Shown here: piece after piece, positions 1-11,508 of the stretch
Position numbering within the stretch: position 1 is the stretch's first letter
Layout of the letters: each line of letters starts with the position of its first letter
Assembly: GCA_905182985.1 (NCBI GenBank)
Contig: CAJJDN010000032.1
Location: forward strand, 211,944-275,943
Origin: Paramecium sonneborni
Taxonomy: Eukaryota > Ciliophora > Oligohymenophorea > Peniculida > Parameciidae
Length of the DNA: 64,000 nucleotides
Direction: 5' to 3'
Translations under genes and position numbers: made by a program
Notes under the pieces: model-generated
Databases searched by the model: none
Seen by the model: only the letters and a program-made list of their open reading frames with translations
Told to the model about the DNA's origin: nothing

Positions 1-525
1 AACTTAATAAAAGATCATATTTTTGATGTACTAATCATGAAAGTATTCAGTTAATCTCCTTCTAAATCTTAAAGAAAGTGATTTATTTAGATATTCTAAA
101 TAACTATTAACAAAACTTGCAGGTACAGCAACCAAACCCAATTAGACGATCTACATATTGAAATATCATACCTTCTATATAAACTTTTAAAAATCACCAT
201 TAATAATTGTTTTAACTATTCTACCATTCAAAGATGATATATAGATACTCATCATCGTACGGATTACTAAAAACACTGTTAATACACTTAAATCAAATAT
301 CTCCATGCTTTTAATTGAAGGAATAACAATTTTCAATAGATCCATGATTCTGTTTATAAATACTTTATCAACATTTCCTTGACCATATTTCCTCGGTATC
401 TTTCTAGGAGAAGATGCTTCTTTTTTCGATTTTACAATCATTAATATTAAAACCAATAATGCTCCTGAAAGCGCCTTATTCTAAAATGATTGAGGCAAAG
501 GAATCTTGGATAACACACTAGGCAT
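1..525 (-). CDS. Peroxisomal ABC transporter (ABCD family), 5' part, cut by window edge
   Basis: ABCD half-transporters import very-long-chain acyl-CoA into peroxisomes. The visible 168 residues start MPSVLSKIPLPQ, contain a first hydrophobic segment (SGALLVLILMIV), then the family's characteristic core FLVIRTMMSIYISSLNGRIV followed by KTIINGDFQKFI, and after a 21-nt intron (151-171, GTA...TAG) IVQLGLVAVPASFVNSYLEY and KSLSLRFRRRLTEYF. This matches the ABCD1/PMP70 transmembrane domain block by block, including the A-S-F-V-N-S segment. Exon 1 is 118 codons, phase 0. Nucleotide-binding motifs lie beyond position 1. Start chosen as the only ATG before the hydrophobic segment. Family call is firm; the substrate is inferred. 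Confidence 0.85.
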
Positions 526-987
526 TAAAAATTAATTTAATTTATGATAATACTTAATTAGTTATCCCCTGATGAGATAATTCAATAAAATATTAATAAT
601 TTATATTTTAATGATAAAATAATCATTTTTGAAGTCATAGACATTTTTTTATTTTCTATGTTATTTATCATATTTAATTTTACTAGCTATTGATCAAGAT
701 TTCTATTCGCTTAAAAAGTTAGCTTTTTAAATATTCAAAAATAGCTTGCCTAATTGAAAATTAATTATTTTTTTGTTTAATTTTCTATCTTTTATTTTAG
801 GTATACCTAATTTCATTTATAAAATTGCTTTAATCATGGATACATACATAGCTTCTCTTTTCGGATTTCATTTTTTTAAATTATTTTTTTTCTTGTATGT
901 TCTGGATAATAAGATAATTTAAATGAATACTATATATTCCTTCTTTAAAAATTGAAAATTATATGATATATATATTTTATATTTGAA
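526..987. other. Intergenic, AT-rich
   Basis: About 460 bases between the start of the ABCD gene and the 3' end of the next minus-strand gene. It is A/T runs with frequent TGA in all frames. It must hold the ABCD promoter and the terminator of the downstream gene; no specific site is recognisable. Confidence 0.6.
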
Positions 988-2742
988 TCAGAAATTCACC
1001 AAAGTTTTCATTTCTTCAGTTCTATCGATTTTATTTTGTGCAAATTTTCCATCTAAATAACATTTCAAAATGAACAAAGCATGTTCATCATGATTCTTAA
1101 AGCCTTTCATATCTCTGTCTTACTTATATTATACCTTTTAGTTTAGTTAAGGGCAGCCTTTGCTGTCAATCAATTCATATTTTAGTAAGCTTTTGTTCAA
1201 AAATAATGCTTCAAATAAGCTATTATCATTTTATTATTGTAAACTATATTACTAAATTTCTTAATCATTAAGTGATCTTTAATCCAAAATAGAATTCTAT
1301 TAATTAATCTTATTTAAGTTAATAAAATCTTCAGGAGTTTAAACTTAATGAGGAGGTGGAGGTGGAGGAGGAGGAGGAGGAGGTAAAGCTTATTATTATA
1401 AAGTTTCTTATGCTTAATTGGAGGGGTTTTAATATTTTTATTGAGTATTATTATCAGGGATTTGTGGTGTATAGATAGATTTAGCTTATCTAATATCTTA
1501 CATTTAATCTTTTTAATTTGGATTTTCTTGATTCAAATATTATTGTGTATTTTGATTGTTTGAATTTACATTTATCTAATTATTACTCTCATATTAATCT
1601 GGAACTTGAGAGACGCTTTATGGAATTTAAGATTAAACCATTTTTTATTCATAAGATTCATATTAAACGTTTTATGAACTAGGCACTTGTTATTAATTTT
1701 GTGGATAATTGCATTCTTTATTTGGATTAATGTTATAATTATTTATTTATTCAACTTATTGGTATTAAGGTTCCATACTAAGATTTTAAGGATGATAAGG
1801 AGGTTACATCTAATTTTGATAAGCTTATGGCTACTAATATTATTATTCCACTTAATTTTGGTTATTATTTGATAAATTAGATTGGGGCCATTGTGTTGGA
1901 GGAAATGAAGCTATTTAATTTACATTAGGAGATTATATTGAATTTTGATTTCCTGGAGCTTAAGGATATGTTTAGGGTTGAGACATATAATGAGGATATG
2001 ATTAAGGCGTATAATCAACTTAGCCTTAATTTGCAAAATATTAAAGTTAGACATTAAAATTTTACCCATAAGTTGTGGATTGATTATTATAATTTTAAGT
2101 TTAATTGTAATGAAATCCTAATATTTAGGGTTAAGGAGTAGATACATATGTAAAAGTAGGGTATTAAGAATTCGAATATCCTTATATTTATGGCTAAGGA
2201 ATATTTGAATAAGGTTTTTCAGAATAAACATTTAAATTTTAATTATTATAAGGGATTTATGATTATGGTTATTATTAATAAACATTTTACTAACTTTATT
2301 ATTATTAAAATTATGAATCTGTTATATATTATTGATTTTGGCAAGGTTAATAATGATTTTATGGGACATATTATTGATAACTATATTATGAGTAAGCAGT
2401 TGTCGAACTTGGTTAAGATGTAATTTAAGTTTCTATATTATCATCTAATAAAAAAAATGTAAATGGCTCGTAATTAGGAGTATAAACGTGCCCATAATTT
2501 TGAAGTGGAATCTAATTGGTTTGATTGAATAATGTCAGATAAATATTTCTAACATAATTAATATCAAATAAGTTTAACAAAAATGGATTGACTTCAAAAG
2601 GAGGCGTCAATAATGTTGTATTAAAATAAGTGAATATTATGTCCTTTAATGAAATAAGAGAAGGAAAATTATCAATATTATTAGCTGCATATTCTAAACT
2701 AGCCAGTTGATTTCCCAAATGAGGTTTTAAAGTGTAAACCAT
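988..2742 (-). CDS. Q/N/P-rich low-complexity protein with polyproline tract
   Basis: A single uninterrupted frame of 585 codons (584 aa) in the ciliate code. The first ~100 residues (MVYTLKPHLGNQLASLEYAA..., then hydrophobic/aromatic blocks such as TPPFEVNPFLLNLFDINYV) look folded. Residues ~105-450 are dominated by Q, N, S, Y and P (many TAA/TAG codons), a prion-like composition. Around residue 455 is a run of about ten prolines encoded by GGAGG repeats on the plus strand (1351-1383), locally the most GC-rich DNA in the window. The last ~120 residues (HQVQTPEDFINLNK ... DEHALFILKCYLDGKFAQNK) look like a small folded domain. I do not recognise the family. Polyproline next to a conserved-looking tail suggests a profilin/SH3/WW ligand, which is inference only. 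Confidence 0.75.
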
Positions 2743-3446
2743 TCCATTTGTTTATTATATTATTTCTATTTTTTTTATTAACTTTTAAATCAACCTAAGC
2801 TTAAAATTAGTTTATTACTCTATCAAAAATCTATATATCTTTTAGTCTCTGAAATGGCGAGTCAATTCATTAATCAGATTCTAAGCCATCTGATAACTTT
2901 ATTGATGGTAAGCTTATTGTCTATATAAATTAACAAGCTGCTATTCTTTTAGCTCTATTTATTTATATTCCCAGATTTCTTTGCTATTAGCTTCTGTTAA
3001 AACAGTTTAACATTATGATAAAAAATTATACATATATTTAATATTATCAATAAATCTTCTATTAGAATTAAATACTTTGAATCAAAAATAAATTATAAAA
3101 AATTGAGTTTTCCATATAATTCAGGAAAGACAGAAAAATTATTTCTTCTAACATTTTAAGAATTTGAATAAATACGTTTAAATCATACTATAAATTTTAA
3201 GTTTAAAGATTTCCTTAGTAAAGCTTAGAATCCATATTTTAAAAAAAAACTTAGATTTAATATTAGGTGAAAATCATTTTATTCTAAATTAATATATAGT
3301 ATTTTAATAAACCTATTAGATCTGTGATAATTATAGTTAATATATATAGAATAAGAATATTTAAATCAATCTAATTTAAAAAATTAGAGTAAAAGAATGA
3401 TCATCATTAATAAAATTAAATAATTTAAATTTTAATACTACTCACA
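2743..3446. other. Intergenic, mostly non-coding
   Basis: About 700 bases between two minus-strand genes. Apart from the short plus-strand ORF at 2854-3018 it shows no coding pattern; long A/T runs and dense TGA in all frames. Confidence 0.5.
2854..3018 (+). CDS. Possible small hydrophobic protein (54 aa)
   Basis: ATG GCG AGT start, 55 codons to TGA. The peptide (MASQFINQILSHLITLLMVS, then LLSIQINKLLFFQLYLFIPDFF...) is hydrophobic and could be a single-span membrane miniprotein. A 45-nt in-frame stretch (2908-2952, GTA...TAG) has intron-like ends, so a 39-aa spliced form is possible. There is no homology I can name and chance ORFs of this size are common with one stop codon, so this is a weak call. 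Confidence 0.2.
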
Positions 3447-6192
3447 TCATTGATTGTTGGTGTCCATTTATATTATAAAATTATGATAATAAAGAGTCAT
3501 TCTTGGATATTGGTTGTTTTGAATATAAATATTTGTATCCCTTAGTTGTTTTAAAACCTTCTAAAAAGATATCTTATCCTCCACATTAGGCTGCTTGTTC
3601 ATAATTTAAGGCAAATCGTCTTAACATAATTCTGAATAATTTTACCTATAATATGTTTGTAGTAATAAATCTTATAAATCTTTTCCACAATGTAATACGC
3701 ATTTAATTCTGACATTCAAGAATCCAAATCTTTTTTCTGCAAAACATTATTCTATATCTTCACTTTCAATATCTATTGTCAGTCCATGAAGATAGGCACA
3801 TAAAGGATGAAATGCATGTCTACAAGGTATTGTCTCATTTCCAAAACATGCAAATCGAAATCCTAGAATGATAAAATGAATACCTTTAACATCACCGCAA
3901 ATAGCACATTATGGAGTACTTGATTCATTATCTTTACAGAATTATTTAATATCACTCTTACTATTTCTCACTTAATAAACACCTTTTTTCAAAATTAATA
4001 AATTTGTAAGCAGTAAACATGAGACATGATAAAATTAATTATCAATTTATTTCTAAGGAAGTCCTAACTTTTTGCAAATTCTACATTTTGCTTAATCTAA
4101 ATATTGAAAATAGATTACTTCTTTTCGTTGTTCCTAATTTATTTTATTCAAATTAACATGCATCACAGAGGACATCTGATTCATCTAAATTTCCAACAAA
4201 ACAATAACATATTTTATGAAATGATGTTGAACATCTTCCACAATAAATAACTGGATTAAAATCTGTATAATGATAATCAAAACAAATTTTGCAATCTGTA
4301 TCAAGTGGTTTTGTATTTTCTTTAGAATGAATTTTTTTTTTTTTTAATTAAGCTTTTTATGAGGATTGAGAATCCAAATTTAAACAAGGATAAAATGTAT
4401 TAAGAACATCTTATTATTTATCTTTATAACCATTAATAAAAGCTTTAACTATTTATGACCATTTTAATAAATCCAAAGCAATTCTTTATTCTTTTTTCAA
4501 TTTTTTTAAGGTCAAATAATCTTTTGTAGCATCAATTTATGTGTTTATATTTTCTCTCATTAAATTATTTTATTAAACAATTTAATTCAAATCCTCTTTT
4601 AATACATGGTAGACAATATCTAGTTATTCCACAGTTCCATTTTCAATGTCAAGTTATAACTCTAAATGCTAATATTAAAGTTTAATTTTTTCTTCCAACT
4701 TTAAACATTGATCAAAATCTTCTAAACTTATTTCACAGGATTCTTGAAAAATAAGACTTTTTCCTACTGTCTCCTTTTTAGCAAATGTAAATTTTTACTT
4801 CATTTTCAGATATTTATAGGTTTCTCAAAAAAGGAACACTTTCTTATGGATATCTATAAAGTCTTAGATTAGTTAGGATCTATCCTTTGGTTTTCGTTCG
4901 ACCAATATAATCAGTGAAATTATATCGTATAAATCTAAAAGATTGTTTTACAATTAGTGTACTAATAGGAAGATTGTGAAGTCCGAAAAACAATATTCAT
5001 GGAGTCTCTATAAAGATATCTTAATTAAATTATTGGTTCTATCCATAAATCAAAGTATTACCAAAATTACTAACATCTGCACTATCTAAAAGATCCTCAT
5101 CTAAAATTTAATCATGCCATTAAAAAAGATTATCTATTTCTTCTAAATTCGTTAAAGGCATTTTATTATCTCCCTAAAAATAAATATCATCTATTTTTTC
5201 CCACCATTTTGCTATTGATTAATCTCTTTTTGTTTCTCTCTCTTACCTTGGAAATTCAGGATCTTCTTAAATTGTTTTAGTAATCAAGGGGAAAATTTAC
5301 TATCGAATAAATGCTTTTTTTTAGTTCTCAATCTAAATTTACTAATTTTATGGTGGTTATTGCTATAATTGTTGTTATGGCATTATTTGTAGTTATTAAA
5401 GATTTTATTGTTAAAACTAATTTTTTCTTTACAATGATTCTTCACAAGATATTTCAATCTAAGGCTTACTACCTTATTAACTAATTGAAAAAGCTTTATT
5501 CAATAAATCTGTAGTTATTATATTTGGTTTAATAACCAAGAGCTTTCTTTTTGAATCTGATTCAATGTATTAAGGAATCTATTTTATAGATTATGACTCT
5601 TCACCATCACTAAATTTTAAACATCTACTCGAACCCCTTGATTTTTTTCTATAGGAACGAGATCTAGTATGGGAATGCTTTTTTTTATGCTTCTTTTTAT
5701 GTTTAACTCTATGATGTGAATGTGGTTCTTCTTATTCTTTTTTCTAAACTATATGAGAGTTATATATGCAATTCACTGCTTCATCTAAATTAGTAACAAC
5801 ATTTTCGATTGAATCATGGTATGTACAAAATATCAATAACTAAGGAGGACGGTGACTATTCTCTTCAGTCTTAGATATTATAGGGTTCTCAACACAATCA
5901 AAGTGAAAGCTCTTTTTACATAAACTTTTACGAATTACACATTCTAATTATACCTATATGAACAATGAACAATTTATTTTTAGTTTTTTTTTCCACATAT
6001 TGAACAATGTTTCTAGTATTCCTTGTAAAATAATTTCTCATTTATTGCCAAGCGATGATTCCAATCAGATTTGTAAAATAATAGGCACTTTTTATGGATA
6101 TACTCGTATTCCCTTGAGGATTTGAAATGAGGAAGCAATTTCACTAATCCTTCTGATTTCCTTCCACACGCAACACAATTTTAAAATACCAT
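3447..6192 (-). CDS. Chromatin protein with ePHD - PHD - ePHD zinc fingers
   Basis: Predicted 876 aa in six exons. Residues 1-~110 form an extended-PHD-like module: CVACGRKSEGLVKLL, later IHKKCLLF, then CSICGKKN and KSLCKKSFHFDC. Residues ~270-290 are a basic His/Lys/Ser-Arg stretch (HHRVKHKKKHKKKHSHTRSR). Residues ~600-650 are a classical PHD finger (CKICFDYHY, CGRCSTSFHKIC, CDAC). Residues ~665-790 form a second ePHD (KCRICKKLG, CAICGDVKG, CRHAFHPLCAYLHG, VLHCGKD). Such modules read histone H3 tails in JADE/BRPF/MLL-type proteins, so a nuclear histone-reader role is inferred. Introns: 5954-5970 (17 nt), 5039-5061, 4935-4962, 4774-4798 (3' AAG) and 4097-4118; phases agree throughout and the CDS is 2631 nt. 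No catalytic domain is visible. Confidence 0.85.
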
Positions 6193-7332
6193 TAATTATA
6201 ATTATTTTTATATCTCATCTTTTCATGAATTCTAATAAATTTAAAGTAGCAATATTTTTATTCCTTCTAAGAGTTCATTAGTATTTTTATTATAATCCCA
6301 CTTAATTTTTATATAGAGCGATCAAACACTTAAAATTATTTTATGAATTCTTGTAATTATCATGAAAATATTACAAAAAAATTACAAAAAAGTAGTTTTA
6401 ATTTAATAATACTAAGAAATATAATCTCGAAATTAAAGTTCTTCTACGTTTTAAATCTAAATTTTAAAGTCTAAATTAAATAAAGCTATAAAGCTATTTT
6501 CAATTAATAAGAATATTTCATTAAATTATCTAAAATATATTTCCCATGCTATAAAAGCTGTAGAAATGTTAACTATTAAGTAACATGTTAAATTTTTTTT
6601 ATTACAAATTTGACTTAATATATCATCAGAAAAGATAATTATTAATAAAATTGGCTTATTGAAAACTTGAGTGTATATAAATTATAGACTTTTTCAATCA
6701 AACCAGAATAAATTCTTTGTCCTCATTATTTTTTATTTTTTAAATCTTTGTGTTCAAATTATTTAGATTAATAAATTTCACAATCTAAATAAAACTTAAT
6801 CCATAATAAACCAGATGATTTTATTTTATTTTGTAATGGAAACAATATTTTATCTTAAATTTCAATTGTCAGAATGAGCTTAACTATAAGAATGATTTAA
6901 CATAATTATCGTTATTAAAAATTAAGAATTTTGATCACTTTTGCTTCAGCAATAGCTTTCATTTTTATTTGAATATTATTCATTTATAGCATTAAAAAAG
7001 GATTTGTAATATAACTCTAAAATTAAAGTAATTGCATTAAGAATATAAGGTATTTTTTTATAATCAAATAATGGTCTTTAATATTGAGATTAATTCAAAA
7101 TGTTATAGGCCCAAAATTAACTATTACTAAATTAAATTTAACTACTAGATGTGTTTAAGAATATGATAAAAACAAATGGAAGAGTATAATCTTAATGTAG
7201 TCCTAACTTTATAATGAACTTTTTAATTTTATGAGTCACCAGATGACAAACGATTCTTAATTATTAAAGTTATAATCTCAATAATAAAAAACAATAAAAA
7301 TTCTAGATTAAAAATTAATCATTGTATTATTG
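6193..7332. other. Long intergenic region, no gene seen
   Basis: About 1.1 kb, among the sparsest DNA in the window: homopolymeric A/T runs, TGA in every frame at short intervals, and no protein-like reading of useful length on either strand. It contains the promoter of the PHD-finger gene at its left end. No repeat, RNA gene or structured element recognised. Confidence 0.5.
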
Positions 7333-8292
7333 TCAGTATTTCTATGACCACTAGTCATCTTCTTTTTGTTTATAAACAGCAATGTAGAAATAATTTTTAC
7401 TTTCATATATTTTGGATTTTTCTGTACAATTTTTTCTTGTTCTAAAAATTTTTAGAGCATAATCAAGTAATTCATTTACATGGATTACAAATTCAAATGT
7501 ACTATTTTAAGATTTAGCGTTCATGGCTATGATAGGGGGTTTCAATTATATAAGGATAATCGTTACTATTTATTAATATTCTAGAATACTAAATAAATTT
7601 TACTTTATACATATTCCATTATTCATGAATTTATATTTTACAATACTTTTTATTTCTTTTCTCTAGACTTCTAATTCTTTTCTGTATCAATTAAGTACCT
7701 TCAGATGTTATTAATTTTTAGGCATTTTATAATTTTCTAACATCATCCGAATAACTAATCCAGAATTTTAATACTAAATAATTTGATATAAAAATTACTT
7801 AAGTATTTTTATGAAGATCTTGCAATTGTTGAATAGGGTGTTGTTCTTATTCAATTTCTATGAAAAAAATTTTATTTAACAAATTATTTTCATTTTTATT
7901 ATTTATCCAATTAGTAAGGAAAAGAATAATGAGAACAAATTTTAGTGAATTGACTTTTAACTTAATTTTTTTGTGTTTTTCATAACTTAAAAAAATAAGA
8001 AGAAGTAGATAAAAAATTTCTATAGCTATTCATTTTTATTAATTATTTTTTTGGAAGTATATTATTAAAATCCTATTCTTTTTAGCAAATTAAATCATAA
8101 AAATACTTTTGGATTCTTGCTTTATTTAAATAGATCTAGAATCATTAATCTTCTTCAAAACAATCAAATTTAAGCCAGCGCAAGAAATAAATAAGTAAAT
8201 TAGATTTAATTTCAAAATCTTATAAATTCTCCCCAATTTTCTTTCACTATGTGTTTACAGAGATTAATTAATAAAAATTGATTGAGGATCAT
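7333..8292 (-). CDS. Unresolved multi-exon or decaying membrane-protein gene
   Basis: Several protein-like blocks follow one another on the minus strand but in different frames: NLCKHIVKENWGE near 8250, FEIKSNLLIYFLRWLKFDCF near 8180, two hydrophobic segments (FYLLLLIFLSY and KFVLIILFLTNW) near 8020-7940, a K/R/E-rich block (SDDVRKLQNAQKLITSEG ... IRSLEKRNKK) near 7770-7650, and a last block starting MNAKSQNSTFEFVIHVNEL (7524-7333). The last two join in frame if 7527-7566 is a 40-nt intron, longer than usual here. Junctions upstream could not be closed. It may be a real two-span membrane protein with atypical introns, or a pseudogene. No family recognised. Confidence 0.4.
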
Positions 8293-9050
8293 AAAAAATT
8301 TTATAAAAGCTTATTTATTTTGTTTTTGTTAATTTTTTATTTTTCCCTTTGATACTTTTTACTTATAACTTTTTATTTATCATGATGAATTTTTTTTAAA
8401 ATTGATCAAAGTTGAAATATTAGAGCAAATATGGATCTTTTTTATTATTCAATTATTATTTATAATGACGATTTAGATAATAATGAAATTTCGAAATTTG
8501 TATTTACAATATTCAATATCTTAAAAAACAATTATTTATTGTGACACCTATTGAATAAACTAATCTTGTAAAATGATACTTATATAGTTAAAGTTTACTC
8601 TTTGGGTATATATCACATTGATCTCATTATCAAAATATATTAAAAGAGCTTTTTTGTAAATTTGAATAATTAATAGAGCCAGGAAATTTTTATTTAATAA
8701 GATGAACTGCTAATAAAATAATTCTTTAATTAATATCGATGAAATAAAAAATTCTAATGAAACCTCACTTTTTTATTATTTATGCTTCCATAACAACTTA
8801 ATTAAAATGAGAAAATATTGAAATAAGTACTTTTTTGGAAATTCTTTTTTTTTTGTTTGAGTATTTAATTTTTAATATAATTGGAACAAATAATTTAATT
8901 TTTGGAAAGTATTGAAAAAAATATCGTATTTATATTTCTGTATAGCTTGAATTGTTAAGATTTTTTGGGTTATTGATATAAAAAAAAAGAAAAACTAACA
9001 AACTAAAAATAAATGAATAACTATTTTTATATTTGAATGCCCAAAATAAA
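8293..9050. other. Intergenic, no gene seen
   Basis: About 760 bases of A/T-rich sequence. A 38-codon plus-strand ORF starting near 8431 (MDLFYYSIIIYNDD...) is no better than chance. Probably promoter and 3' flank of the surrounding minus-strand genes. Confidence 0.45.
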
Positions 9051-10156
9051 TCAATTTTCACCATTACTCTTTTATTAATTTAAACTTTTAAGTTTTTTTT
9101 GATTATTAAGTTCTAAGATTTCAGCTCTTAATTTATCTTTTTCTTTTTCAATAATTTCAATTTACGATTTTAAATCCACATTCTTTAATATATAATAAGA
9201 AAAAATACTTTTTATGCTATTTCTAGTGATAATAAATTAGCTTTATCAGCTCTTTGTTGATTAAGGTTTTGTTTTTCTTCATCCTCCTTAACCTTAAAGG
9301 CTAATTTTAAAAATTCAACAGTTAAATTTTAAAAGGTACTTGTAGATTTTTCAAAAGTCTCAATGAATTCATTTTATTTTCCTTTGTATACTTATAATTT
9401 CATTTTCTTGTCATTTAACTACTTTTATGCATCTTAAATTAATTATTTTTCTTGCATAGCCTTTTAAGCATCACCTTACATTTTTTCAAATTGTTCCATA
9501 TATTTTTTAGTATCATTTTTTTATTCTTCTTCATTTTATTTAACTTTTTCCCAAAATTCCTTTTCTTTTTATTCATATTGTGCAATTAATGCTTACATTT
9601 CTTCACGAATTCTATAATATTGAAAATACATTTACTTTAAATTTTCTTTAGCAAATTATTAAGCTTCTAATTCTTCTTATTAAATTTTATCTTTAACTTC
9701 TTTTACATCAACATAAAATTTGTCTTTCATTTATTTTCTATTAGCTTCTTCTATTTCTGGTAATTTTTTAAGTGTCTCATTTATTTTTTTTGCACTTTAA
9801 TCTATCTCTTGGCAATTTTATTTTAATTTTAATAATTTATCTTATAATTGTGGATATTCTTTATGTAATAATTATTCTTTATCCTATGTTTCTTCCTTTG
9901 CTCTCCTCCTTTAAATAAATTCATCCTATAATAGTTATAATTAATAGTCAAGCTAAAATAGTAAATCTACAATATACCAATTAATTTCCTAATTGTTTTA
10001 TTTGATCGATGGAAACATCTTCATTCAAATTCTTTAACAATTCTTTATATAATTCCTCTACATAATAGATTTAATAGTACCTGCCTAAGCGAATTCGACA
10101 TTATCTAATACATTTTAAGATAATTCAGCATATTTTTAAGCCAAGAGTTCTTACAT
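9051..10156 (-). CDS. Coiled-coil protein, taxilin-like in its C-terminal half
   Basis: Predicted 343 aa in four exons; introns 10058-10080, 9953-9977 and 9183-9208 (the last ends AAG). Starts MQELLAQKYAELSQNVLDNV and is almost wholly heptad-like, with long E/K/Q blocks (EEANRKQMKDKFYVDVKEVK, REEMQALIAQYEQKEKEFWE). The block KGKQNEFIETFEKSTSTF resembles the taxilin pattern of an aromatic/acidic stretch followed by K-S-x-x-F; taxilins bind syntaxins and act in vesicle traffic. That resemblance is only suggestive, and other long coiled-coil families (IFT, CCDC) are possible. The start codon is only 32 nt after the stop of the next gene upstream, on the same strand. Confidence 0.7.
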
Positions 10157-10188
10157 AATTCAAATTTTAAATTTAATATTTATATTAT

Positions 10189-11484
10189 TCATTTCTTACT
10201 TATTGGCTTTGTTTAGGAAATCTTTATATCTTAACGCAAATCTTAAATTTAAATAGCTAAATCAAAATCCTCTGAATGTTCTAACCTTTATTTAGATTGT
10301 TAATGTGATTAAGATGGTTAAGGTTGTTAAGGTGGTTTTTTTAGTTCTGGCTCTTTTGTAATTGTTATTGGTTTATCAGTTTTAATATAAATAACTCCAC
10401 TAGAATGATCACTTTTAGCTTTAGTAACATTTTTAAAAATATTCAATAATTATTTATTTTTTCTAACTGCTAAGAATCCAGTATTAATTGAGTCAATCTA
10501 TTAATGATCTTTAGATTTTTAAAGTTATACTTTGTTAATTTCTTTTTTTAAAACATCAAATAAATCTTCAGAGAAATTACCAGCTACATAAACTATTCCC
10601 TGTTGATTAATACTATTTAAATAAGATTAAATTTATTAAAAGATGTATTATTTTAATGTTGAAACTTTAGTAACTGTATCTAACTTTGATTAATCAATAA
10701 TTTCCATTAAATTACCCATATATTGAACTGAATAATTGAATTTCATTTAAAGTAATTTCTAAAGAAATTCATCATCATATTTTTTATCCTAAATACCCTT
10801 ACTCAAATTATCTTTTTTCCATTGTGATGCATAATTAAGAGCAAACATTGCAGCACATATAAAATCTCCATTATATGTGTCTTTATCATCTTTATTTTTA
10901 AAATGTGTAAAAGATGCAAAACCTGATAAATTAATTTAAGCTTCTTATTACTAAAATAATTTGGCTTAACCTATAATTTAATAAGGTCCTCCCTTTCCTT
11001 TTAAATAAAAATCATAAGCAAAGAAGTTACAAATTACTCTTTATTATTATTATTAATTATTAGCAATTTTTTAGCAAAATTTACTCAAAAATACAGCTGA
11101 CTTTGGCTTTTCTTCATTAAATTCAATTAATTGTATAAGAAGAGTATTAAATGCATATAAATTAACAGAAAAACTTTTAATTTTTTCATCTAATTATAAC
11201 AATAAATCTTCTATAAATTTTCCATAATCTTCTTCTAATTCATTAGCTGATGTGTCATCAAACTTTTTTTATGTTGTTTTAGAATACTCTTTTATTGTTG
11301 ATATAATTTTTTTTCTTAAATCATCTGTATATCCAAATTTTTCAAAAAAAAGTGTATTTATTTACCATTAATCATTATCTTTATCAAGATAAGTAAATTA
11401 TAATATTGATAATTCTACACCATCTAATGACATGTCTGAATTAACAGCACAAACAACTATTTTTTCCTTTTCGTCTTGATTCAT
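10189..11484 (-). CDS. Unassigned 431-aa protein
   Basis: One uninterrupted frame of 432 codons, MNQDEKEKIVVCAVNSDMSL to ...KTKPISKK-type basic end. The body alternates amphipathic helices and short hydrophobic stretches (FSVNLYAFNTLLIQLIEF, GDFICAAMFALNYASQW, NQQGIVYVAGNFSEDLFDVL) with no signal peptide or membrane span. Near the end is a P/Q/S-rich linker (KKPPQQPQPSQSHQQ). A possible 29-nt intron near 10270 would give an alternative tail, but the unspliced frame ends cleanly. No family recognised. Its start lies 24 nt from the stop of the CFAP77-like gene, an extremely tight co-directional spacing. Confidence 0.7.
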
Positions 11485-11508
11485 AAAATATAATTAAAAT
11501 ATAAATTA

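Noticed and set aside
1351..1383. GGAGG repeat as a ribosome-binding or regulatory element
   Set aside because: It lies inside a long open minus-strand frame where it encodes polyproline.
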